A stretch of 9,466 bases of DNA from Alphaproteobacteria bacterium (GTDB lineage Bacteria; Pseudomonadota; Alphaproteobacteria; Micropepsales; Micropepsaceae), in the NCBI GenBank assembly GCA_015654715.1, contig JAATGK010000165.1:1-9466 (forward strand), in the 5' to 3' direction. Shown here piece after piece: positions 1-5,289 of this stretch; position 1 is the first letter of the stretch, and each line of letters starts with the position of its first letter. A program made the position numbers and the translations under genes. Below the pieces are notes generated by a model. That model was not told the DNA's origin and searched no databases. It saw only the letters and a program-made list of their open reading frames with translations.

Positions 1-66
1 AAACCGCCGGCCTCCCGCGCGGAGTCGGTGGAACTCTATCTGGTGGCGATGGGCTTCAAGGGATAG
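1..66 (+). CDS. rlmE: 3' end of 23S rRNA (uridine-2'-O-)methyltransferase RlmE/FtsJ (partial)
   Basis: Only the last 21 codons and the TAG stop are inside the window, read in frame from base 1. The tail contains K-P-x-A-S-R-A-E-S-x-E-x-Y-x-V-A-x-G-F, which matches the conserved C-terminus of RlmE (RrmJ/FtsJ) proteins; from memory, the E. coli enzyme ends in a very similar K-P-x-S-S-R-A-x-S-x-E-x-Y-x-V-A-x-G pattern. RlmE methylates the 2'-hydroxyl of U2552 in the A-loop of 23S rRNA on the 50S subunit, using S-adenosylmethionine. The catalytic and SAM-binding parts lie upstream of the window, so integrity cannot be judged. The call rests on a short stretch, but the pattern is distinctive. Confidence 0.75.
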   Translation, partial: KPPASRAESVELYLVAMGFKG

Positions 67-84
67 TGCCACATCAGTCCTTAT

Positions 85-182
85 CGTCATGGCCGGGCTT
101 GACCCGGCCATCCAGGAGATGCGGTCGCCGATGAACTGCCAGAATTTACCATGGATGGCCGGCTCGGAGGCCGGCCATGACG
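85..182. repeat. Palindromic intergenic repeat (GTCATGGCCGGG type)
   Basis: Two long arms, 85-114 and 152-182, are near-perfect reverse complements: the outer 12 bases (CGTCATGGCCGG) and the inner 9 bases (GGCCATCCA) pair exactly, and only the central few bases of each arm differ. Each arm is itself internally palindromic (GGCCGGG...CCCGGCC in the left arm). The arms are separated by about 37 bp of unrelated sequence. Elements with this consensus are abundant between genes in Bradyrhizobium-like alphaproteobacteria. Only one copy of this type is in the window. The right arm contains an ATG (177) in frame with the downstream transporter, which can mislead start-site calling. Confidence 0.85.
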
Positions 183-184
183 AT

Positions 185-213
185 TTGGAATAAGCATTTT
201 CCCCGCATCTATT
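185..213 (+). promoter_or_regulatory. Possible sigma-70-type promoter for the formate/nitrite transporter
   Basis: TTGGAA (185-190) is followed after exactly 17 bp by TCTATT (208-213), a moderate match to -35/-10 consensus. It lies just after the palindromic repeat and about 90 bp before the chosen transporter start. I see no FNR-type inverted repeat, which would be expected for strictly anaerobic control. Matches of this quality occur by chance. Confidence 0.3.
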
Positions 214-302
214 GCGCCGATTGGCCGCGCTTTAGCGCCCCAAACTGGTCATGGCGGGTCTCTAGACACGGCATTTCATTTCACTCAGCAGCGAGCAGGC
301 AT

Positions 303-1163
303 ATGGGCACGGTACCGGGCAAAGACGGCGTATTGGGACTAGATTGCTATTCGCCGGCCGAGATCCAGGACAAGGTCGAAAAACTCGGCGTCAAGAAGGC
401 GCGGCTGCCGGTCCTGGCGTCGTTCATGCTCGCGATCGTCGCCGGCGGCAGCATCGGGCTCGGCGGTCTCTTCTTCTGCATCGTTCTCGCCGACCCGACG
501 CTTGGTTTCGCGGCGCAGCGCCTCGTCGGCGGCGTGGTGTTCTCGCTCGGTCTGGCACTGGTCGTGATCGGCGGCGCCGAGCTTTTCACCGGCAATTGCC
601 TGATCGTCATGGCCTGGATGAACCGCCAGATCAAAACCTGGGAGGTTCTGAAGAACTGGACCGTGGTTTGGACCGGCAATCTGGTCGGCGCGCTCGGTCT
701 CGTGTTTCTGGTTTTCATGTCGCATCACTGGGCGATGCATAACGGCGACGTCGGTGCGGCGGTGATCAAGCTCGCCATTTCCAAGATCGAGCCCGACTTC
801 GTCACTATCTTCTTCAAGGGCATCTTGTGTAACATCCTGGTGTGCTTGGCGGTGTGGCTGGCCTATGCCGGGCGCTCGGTCGCCGACAAAATGGCGGGCC
901 TCATTCTGCCGGTAGCGGCGTTCGTCGCGGCGGGCTTCGAGCACTGCGTTGCCAATATGTATTTCCTGCCGCTCGCCTGGGTGCTGGTGCAGACCGGGCA
1001 TGTTCCGGCCGGCCTCGACGTCTCCACCATCACGCTGGCGGGCATCGCGCACAATCTGATCCCGGCCACGCTCGGCAACATCGTCGGCGGCGCCGGTTTC
1101 GTCGGCGTCATCTATTGGGCGATTTATCGCAAATCCCTCGGCGGCCTGACGCCACTGAAATAG
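303..1163 (+). CDS. Formate/nitrite transporter (FNT) family channel
   Basis: A 286-residue inner-membrane protein of the FocA/NirC family, which forms pentameric channels for small monovalent anions such as formate, nitrite or hydrosulfide. Residues 15-35 carry the family N-terminal pattern D-C-Y-S-P-A-E-I...K-x-x-x-L-G-V-K-K-A. Six hydrophobic helices follow. Signature elements visible are E-L-F-T-G-N-C (93-99), K-G-I-L-C-N (172-177) and G-F-E-H-C-V-A-N-M-Y (211-220), whose His214 is the conserved pore histidine. ATG 303 is preferred over the in-frame ATG at 177, because the latter lies inside the palindromic repeat and the 42 residues it would add are not membrane-like and not typical of the family; a weak AGCAGG precedes 303. 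The length fits the usual ~280 residues. No formate dehydrogenase, nitrite reductase or pyruvate formate-lyase gene is adjacent, so the substrate is undetermined. Confidence 0.92.
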   Translation: MGTVPGKDGVLGLDCYSPAEIQDKVEKLGVKKARLPVLASFMLAIVAGGSIGLGGLFFCIVLADPTLGFAAQRLVGGVVFSLGLALVVIGGAELFTGNCLIVMAWMNRQIKTWEVLKNWTVVWTGNLVGALGLVFLVFMSHHWAMHNGDVGAAVIKLAISKIEPDFVTIFFKGILCNILVCLAVWLAYAGRSVADKMAGLILPVAAFVAAGFEHCVANMYFLPLAWVLVQTGHVPAGLDVSTITLAGIAHNLIPATLGNIVGGAGFVGVIYWAIYRKSLGGLTPLK

Positions 1164-1166
1164 GTT

Positions 1167-1268
1167 GTCATCCCCGCGTAGGGATGAAAAATCGCGACAT
1201 ATCTGCGTCCTCAAGCAGGTTTGACTACCTGGGTTCCCTTCCCCTCGCTACGCTCGGCCGGGGATGAC
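1167..1268. repeat. Intergenic inverted-repeat element, copy A (GTCATCCCC ends)
   Basis: The element fills most of the gap between the transporter stop (1163) and the next start (1281). Its ends are perfect 9-bp inverted repeats, GTCATCCCC (1167-1175) and GGGGATGAC (1260-1268). The left end also folds locally: TCATCCC (1168-1174) pairs with GGGATGA (1181-1187) around a 6-nt loop. The right part (1227-1268), read on the minus strand, shares the order TGTCATC-CC-GG ... GGG-ACCCAGGT with 7719-7768, so the window holds two diverged copies in opposite orientation. The hairpin could stabilise or attenuate readthrough, but there is no T-run for a classical terminator. Confidence 0.75.
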
Positions 1269-1280
1269 ACCGAGGGTTTG

Positions 1281-3020
1281 ATGCGCGCCTGTGCCTGCGC
1301 GGCGGCTGCCGCACTTCTTGTTTCTGTGAGCGCCCACGCCGCACCTGCCGATAAGGATTTGCGCGCGCTGTACACGTCGGAATGGGCGTGGCGCGTCGCG
1401 GAATTTGCCGATGATGAGGACAACACCCGTCCGGTTCCGGCGCGCTTGCCGCATGTCGATGCCAAGACGCAAGCCGCCCATCTCGCTCGCTGGCAAGAGG
1501 CGCTGGCCGAGCTCGCCCAAATCCCCACCGGCCAGCTTTCGCCCAAAGAAGCGATCAACGCGCAGGTTTATCGTTTCCAGCTTGAGAACCTGATCGCCGA
1601 GCAGAAATTCCGCGGCTATGAAATGCCGGCCAATTCGGATTCCAATTTCTGGGGTGAATTCGATTACCGTTCCAGCCGCCCGTTCCGCAGCCTCGACGAT
1701 TACAAAAATTGGATTGCTCAGATCGGCGAGGTGCCGCGTTATTTTGCCGAAAACATCGCCAACATGCGGCTCGGTCTGGCGCGCGGCTTCACGCCGCCGC
1801 GGGTGACGCTGCAAGGTCGCGGCGCCTCGATTCTGGCGGTCGCCAACGCGAGGCCCGAAGACACGACGTTTTATGCCCCGTTCAAGGCGATGCCGGCGAC
1901 CATTCCCGCCGCCGAGCAGGAGCGCCTGCGCGCGGAAGCGGTGACGGTGATCGCCACCGTGGTGCAACCGGCCTATCGCGATCTCGCCAGATTCTGGGAG
2001 GACGAATACGTCCCGCACACGCGTACGACGCTCGCCGCCGAAGCGCTGCCCGACGGCAAGGCTTATTACCATCAGCAGATCGTCGAATATGCAACGCTGG
2101 CCAAATCGCCGGACGAGATTCATCGCCTCGGTCTTGCCGAAGTCGCCAAGCTTCACGGCCAGATGGAATCGGTGATGCGCGAGACCGGCTTCAAAGGCGA
2201 TTTCACCGCGTTCCTCGCGTTCCTGCGCAGCGATCCGCGCTTCTATGTGACGACGCCGCAAGCCTTGCTCGATCGCGCCGCTTGGATCGCCAAGGAGTTC
2301 GACGGCAAGGCGGCGCTCTATTTCGGCCTGTTGCCGCGGGCCCGTTTCGCCATCCGTCCCGTGCCGGACGACATCGCACCGTTCTATACGTCGGCGCGCG
2401 GCGGCTTGGGCGAATATCTCGTTAACACTTACAATTTGAAGGCGCGGCCGCTTTACGGCCTGACGGCGCTGACCTTGCACGAAAGCGCGCCGGGCCACGC
2501 CTTCCAGATGCCCTTAGCGCTGGAGGACACCTCGCTGCCCGATTTCCGCCGCCACTCTTATATCTCCGCCTATGGCGAAGGCTGGGCGCTTTACGCGGAA
2601 TGGCTGGGGCAAGAGATGGGCATGTACCACACGCCCTACGACCGTTTCGGCATGTTGTCGTTCCAGGTCTGGCGCGCGGCGCGGCTGGTGGTCGATACCG
2701 GCATCCATTCCAAAGGCTGGTCCCGCGACAAAGCCATTGCGTATTTCCATGACAACACGGCGCTGCCCGAGCATGAGATCGAAACCGAAATCGACCGCTA
2801 CATCACCTGGCCGGGGCAGGCGACGTCCTATTATCTCGGCGAAATGGCGATCCGCGCGGCGCGCGCCAAAGCCGAGAAAGCGCTGGGGCCGAAATTCAAC
2901 ATTCGCGCCTTCCACGATGCGGTGTTGCAGCTCGGCTCGGTGCCGCTGCCGGTGCTGGACCAGCGCATCGACAGTTTCATCGCCGAAGGCGGCAAAGGCC
3001 CGTATCCGGAATTGGAATAG
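1281..3020 (+). CDS. Exported DUF885-family protein, metallopeptidase-like
   Basis: A 579-residue protein, about the usual size for the DUF885 family, whose members look like zinc-dependent peptidases. ATG 1281 is chosen because GAGGG sits 4 nt upstream and translation then begins with a signal peptide: Arg2, an Ala/Leu/Val core, and a likely signal peptidase I site after A-H-A (residue 20). The metal-binding pattern is H400-E-S-A-P-G-H406 (HExxPGH, not the classical HExxH), followed 26 residues later by E433-G-W-A-L-Y-A-E440. The C-terminal third has the family hallmarks W-P-G-Q-A-x-S-Y, R-x-x-A-E-x-x-L-G and F-H-D-A-V-L-x-x-G-S-V-P-L. All key residues are present, so an active periplasmic or secreted peptidase is likely; its substrate is unknown. 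A GNAT gene starts 5 bp after the stop, suggesting one transcript. Its upstream region is occupied by repeat copy A, leaving only 12 bp before the start codon. Confidence 0.88.
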   Translation: MRACACAAAAALLVSVSAHAAPADKDLRALYTSEWAWRVAEFADDEDNTRPVPARLPHVDAKTQAAHLARWQEALAELAQIPTGQLSPKEAINAQVYRFQLENLIAEQKFRGYEMPANSDSNFWGEFDYRSSRPFRSLDDYKNWIAQIGEVPRYFAENIANMRLGLARGFTPPRVTLQGRGASILAVANARPEDTTFYAPFKAMPATIPAAEQERLRAEAVTVIATVVQPAYRDLARFWEDEYVPHTRTTLAAEALPDGKAYYHQQIVEYATLAKSPDEIHRLGLAEVAKLHGQMESVMRETGFKGDFTAFLAFLRSDPRFYVTTPQALLDRAAWIAKEFDGKAALYFGLLPRARFAIRPVPDDIAPFYTSARGGLGEYLVNTYNLKARPLYGLTALTLHESAPGHAFQMPLALEDTSLPDFRRHSYISAYGEGWALYAEWLGQEMGMYHTPYDRFGMLSFQVWRAARLVVDTGIHSKGWSRDKAIAYFHDNTALPEHEIETEIDRYITWPGQATSYYLGEMAIRAARAKAEKALGPKFNIRAFHDAVLQLGSVPLPVLDQRIDSFIAEGGKGPYPELE

Positions 3021-3025
3021 CAATC

Positions 3026-3505
3026 ATGGTTGTCATTTGCTCGCTTACGGAAGCCGATTTTCCGCTCGTCATCGATCTGGCTTATCGTGTTTGGCCGCAG
3101 GCGTATGCGGACGTGTTGACGCCTGCGCAAATCGCCAACATTCTCGCTTCCATCTACTCACCCCATAATTTGCGCGCGGAATACGCTGCCGGTCACCGCT
3201 TCTGGGCGGCTTATGACGGCGCGGTCGCGCTCGGTTTTGCGTCGGGCTATCGCGACGGCGCCGCGGTCTGGATCAAGAAGCTGTATGTCCTGCCCGAGGC
3301 GCAAAGGCGCGGTGTCGGCCGGATGCTGATGGCAACGGTGGTCGACGCCTTCGCACCTGCCGCCGAGATTCATTTGCTGGTCAACAACGGCAATCTCGCC
3401 GCGCAGGCCGCGTACGCCCGCCTCGGCTTCACCAAAGCCGCCGAAGTGCCGGTGAAGATGGGCGATTATGCCTTCACCGATTTTTTGTTCGTCAAGCCGC
3501 TCTAA
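3026..3505 (+). CDS. GNAT-family N-acetyltransferase
   Basis: A 159-residue single-domain acetyltransferase. The acetyl-CoA pyrophosphate-binding motif is Q93-R-R-G-V-G-R99, preceded by the beta-strand W-I-K-K-L-Y-V-L-P (82-90). Motif B is seen as V-N-N-G-N-L-A-A-Q-A-A-Y-A-R-L-G-F (119-135), the typical N-x-x-A-x-x-x-Y-x-x-x-G-F pattern. It is expected to be a cytoplasmic enzyme transferring acetyl from acetyl-CoA to an amine; the acceptor (protein N-terminus, antibiotic, amino acid or polyamine) cannot be read from the sequence. It starts 5 bp after the DUF885 gene and no strong ribosome binding site is seen, so translational coupling is likely. Its stop codon overlaps that of the convergent XRE regulator. 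Confidence 0.9.
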   Translation: MVVICSLTEADFPLVIDLAYRVWPQAYADVLTPAQIANILASIYSPHNLRAEYAAGHRFWAAYDGAVALGFASGYRDGAAVWIKKLYVLPEAQRRGVGRMLMATVVDAFAPAAEIHLLVNNGNLAAQAAYARLGFTKAAEVPVKMGDYAFTDFLFVKPL

Positions 3506-4341
3506 ACGATCGGCGGAACACCGTCGCCGGTTTCGAGGCTGGCGGCTTCTTCGACAAACCGGCGCCACGCCCGCGGCTTGAGGCCCATCTTCAGCGCCAC
3601 GTCGCGCACGGTGGCGAGGTCGTGTCCGCCATGGCCGTTGAGAAGAACGCCGCGGCCCCAGATATCTTTCCAGTAGCTCAAGAAGAAGGTGCGGATCGCC
3701 AGGCCGCGGATGCGCAAGACCGGATTATGTTGCGGTGGCGAGCCGGTCCAGTAGCCGCCCAGCAGGATCTCACGATCGTCGAAGCCGTAGCCGCCGAGGA
3801 ACGGCACGACTTCCGTCAGGCCGACGCAATAGGCCTTCACGTAATAAGCCTTGCCGTCGTAGCGCAGGATGTTCGACAGCGTCTCCTGCAACCGTTCCAG
3901 GGTGTAGAAGATTTCCACCCGCTGCACTTCCAGCGTCTGCGCCATGATCCGCTCGTTGATGATCCGGCGCGCCTCGGTTTGCACATGGACGGCGGTGGCG
4001 TAGGGCGAGGACAGTCGCACGGCGCGCAGCGTGTGACGCACGCCCTTGGCACATTCGGTGAGGATGCGCGGCAATTCGCTGGTGGCATCGAGCACGGTCA
4101 CCGAGGTCGGCGTTTCGGTTTCAAACTGCGGCGACATCAGAAGCGGCAGCTCGCAATCGAGGGCCTGGGCGAGGCGCGCCCGCAACGCATCGCGCGGCAA
4201 TCGCTTGCCGCTTTCCCAGCCGGCAATGGAACTGACGTCGACGTCAATTTCGTGAGCCAGCACGTTGCGCGAAAATCCTTTGCCTTCGCGCAGGCGCCGG
4301 ATGCGTTGGCCGATCGCGGTCATGGCGGTGTCGCTGATCAT
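3502..4341 (-). CDS. XRE-family transcriptional regulator with C-terminal putative sensor domain
   Basis: A protein of 279 residues from ATG 4341, or 273 from the in-frame ATG 4323. Residues 12-64 form a Cro/C1-type helix-turn-helix (I-G-Q-R-I-R-R-L-R-E-G-K-G-F-S-R..., with S-S-I-A-G-W-E-S-G-K-R-L-P as recognition region). After a short linker, residues ~85-235 form an alpha/beta domain rich in aromatic strands (R-V-E-I-F-Y, K-A-Y-Y-V-K-A-Y, F-D-D-R-E-I-L-L-G-G-Y-W). This is loosely reminiscent of phospholipase-D-like folds, but without HxK motifs, so it is more likely a ligand-sensing or dimerisation module than an enzyme; this assignment is weak. Ribosome-site evidence is poor: AGGGA directly abuts ATG 4341, too close to be ideal, and nothing good precedes 4323. 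It is divergent from the basic protein at 4451, and the spacer contains repeated motifs that could be its operator. Confidence 0.8.
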   Translation of the reverse strand: MISDTAMTAIGQRIRRLREGKGFSRNVLAHEIDVDVSSIAGWESGKRLPRDALRARLAQALDCELPLLMSPQFETETPTSVTVLDATSELPRILTECAKGVRHTLRAVRLSSPYATAVHVQTEARRIINERIMAQTLEVQRVEIFYTLERLQETLSNILRYDGKAYYVKAYCVGLTEVVPFLGGYGFDDREILLGGYWTGSPPQHNPVLRIRGLAIRTFFLSYWKDIWGRGVLLNGHGGHDLATVRDVALKMGLKPRAWRRFVEEAASLETGDGVPPIV

Positions 4342-4345
4342 TCCC

Positions 4346-4426
4346 TAGGGACCGGATTCACGAAAATTCACCGAATCACAGTCTTCCCGAATTTGTTTGA
4401 GACGCATAGGCATTATCATAGGGACC
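4346..4426. promoter_or_regulatory. Candidate operator/promoter region between XRE regulator and small basic protein
   Basis: This 109-bp divergent spacer is noticeably more AT-rich than the genes around it. It contains two direct 8-bp copies of TAGGGACC (4346-4353 and 4419-4426). It also has a cluster of three related heptamers, GATTCAC (4355-4361), AATTCAC (4365-4371) and GAATCAC (4373-4379); GATTC (4355-4359) and GAATC (4373-4377) also form an inverted repeat. Toward the plus-strand gene, TTGTTT (4393-4398) and TATCAT (4414-4419) could be -35/-10 elements with a short 15-bp spacing. XRE regulators often bind such motifs beside their own gene; binding here is inferred. Confidence 0.4.
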
Positions 4427-4450
4427 CTTCGTCGCGCGAAAATGTAGACA

Positions 4451-4720
4451 ATGAAAACGAAACCATCCGCGCTACAACCGCTCATCACGGAACTCGACGA
4501 CGTCATCGCGGCGGCTCAAGCGGCCCGTCTCGACGACACGGCCGCGCTGCTGCGGATCGCCCGGCTCGATCTGATAATGCGGGCGCATGGCATCGCCACC
4601 GACGAGTTGGAGCTTGTCACTTTCGCGCTCGCGAGCGGCTTACACGGCGAGACGGGCGCCAAGCGGCGCAAACCTCGAGCCGTCCGCAAAAAGAAGCGAA
4701 CCCAAAAGGACTTCTCGTAA
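4451..4720 (+). CDS. Small basic hypothetical protein
   Basis: An 89-residue protein that I do not recognise. Residues 8-47 are predicted to be mostly helical, with a heptad-like spread of Leu/Ile and acidic residues (T-E-L-D-D-V-I-A-A-A-Q-A-A-R-L-D-D). A second short helix follows (D-E-L-E-L-V-T-F-A-L-A-S-G-L, 51-64), then a strongly basic, probably disordered tail of about 20 residues (K-R-R-K-P-R-A-V-R-K-K-K-R). The tail suggests binding to nucleic acid or another polyanion. There is no signal peptide, membrane helix or cysteine. No clear Shine-Dalgarno precedes the ATG. It is divergently transcribed from the XRE regulator and converges with the ybaK gene 22 bp away, so regulation by the XRE protein is plausible but unproven. 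Confidence 0.65.
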   Translation: MKTKPSALQPLITELDDVIAAAQAARLDDTAALLRIARLDLIMRAHGIATDELELVTFALASGLHGETGAKRRKPRAVRKKKRTQKDFS

Positions 4721-4742
4721 GAGGCGAGTCCGTTATCCGGCC

Positions 4743-5216
4743 TCAGGCGATCACATCGGCCGCGCGCGCATTCAGTACCCGGATGATGTCGCCGGGCGCC
4801 ATTTTGACTTGCAAGCCGCGCTGGCCGCCGTTGAGATAGACCTCATCGAACACCAGGGCGAGCTCCTCCAGCACGGTCGGCACGGTCTTCTTCTGGCCGA
4901 AGGGCGAGATGCCGCCGACATGATAGCCGGTGAGCCGTTCGGCATCGGCCGGTTTCATCATCGCCGCCGTTTTGCCGCCGAACGCCGCCGCCAGTTTCTT
5001 CATGCTGACTTCGCAGTCCGACGGCACCACGACGCAGACCGGCTTGCCGTCGACGGTGGCCATCAAGGTTTTCAAGACGCGCGCCGCCTCGACGCCCATC
5101 GCGGCCGCCGCCGCCATGCCGATGCGGTCGGCATTGGGATCATAGACGTATTCGGCGAGCGTGAATTTCACGCTGTTCTGCTGGAGAAACTGGGTCGCGC
5201 GCGTGGTGTGGGACAT
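4743..5216 (-). CDS. ybaK: YbaK/EbsC-type Cys-tRNA(Pro) deacylase
   Basis: A 157-residue cytoplasmic editing enzyme, close in size to E. coli YbaK. This family hydrolyses cysteine mischarged onto tRNA(Pro) by prolyl-tRNA synthetase, acting in trans. Diagnostic features are the V-L-K-T-L segment with Lys49, equivalent to the essential lysine of YbaK; the loop G-G-I-S-P-F-G-Q-K-K (101-110); and N-G-G-Q-R-G-L-Q-V (129-137) near the C-terminus. ATG 5216 gives the family N-terminus; a further in-frame extension to 5393 would run into the divergent PLP gene and is not family-like. The upstream gene lies on the opposite strand with a 73-bp spacer. Other YbaK/ProX-superfamily specificities (for example Ala-tRNA deacylation) are possible, but the loop motif fits YbaK best. 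Confidence 0.9.
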   Translation of the reverse strand: MSHTTRATQFLQQNSVKFTLAEYVYDPNADRIGMAAAAAMGVEAARVLKTLMATVDGKPVCVVVPSDCEVSMKKLAAAFGGKTAAMMKPADAERLTGYHVGGISPFGQKKTVPTVLEELALVFDEVYLNGGQRGLQVKMAPGDIIRVLNARAADVIA

Positions 5217-5289
5217 AAGCGTATCATCAAGCGTTGAAACCCTGAACAAAGCGCCAATGCCGCGGCGCTGCAAGCCCGAAGGAGAGACG

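Noticed and set aside
85..182. CRISPR array or insertion-sequence terminal repeats
   Set aside because: There is only one pair of inverted arms with no spacer-repeat periodicity, no transposase and no flanking target duplication that I can see; it fits a dispersed intergenic palindrome.
185..302. FNR-type anaerobic operator before the formate/nitrite transporter
   Set aside because: No TTGAT-N4-ATCAA-like inverted repeat is present in this spacer.
1248..2498. Long minus-strand open frame (416 codons) antisense to the DUF885 gene
   Set aside because: The plus strand contains family motifs throughout; the antisense frame is Arg/Gly/His-rich with no recognisable domain.
3502..3930. Active phospholipase-D-type nuclease domain in the XRE protein
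   Set aside because: The fold resemblance is only impressionistic and the HxK(x)4D motif is absent, so nuclease activity is not supported.
3622..4839. Plus-strand open frame of 405 codons covering the XRE regulator and beyond
   Set aside because: It overlaps the convincing helix-turn-helix gene on the other strand, the basic protein gene and the end of ybaK, and has no motif or ribosome site.
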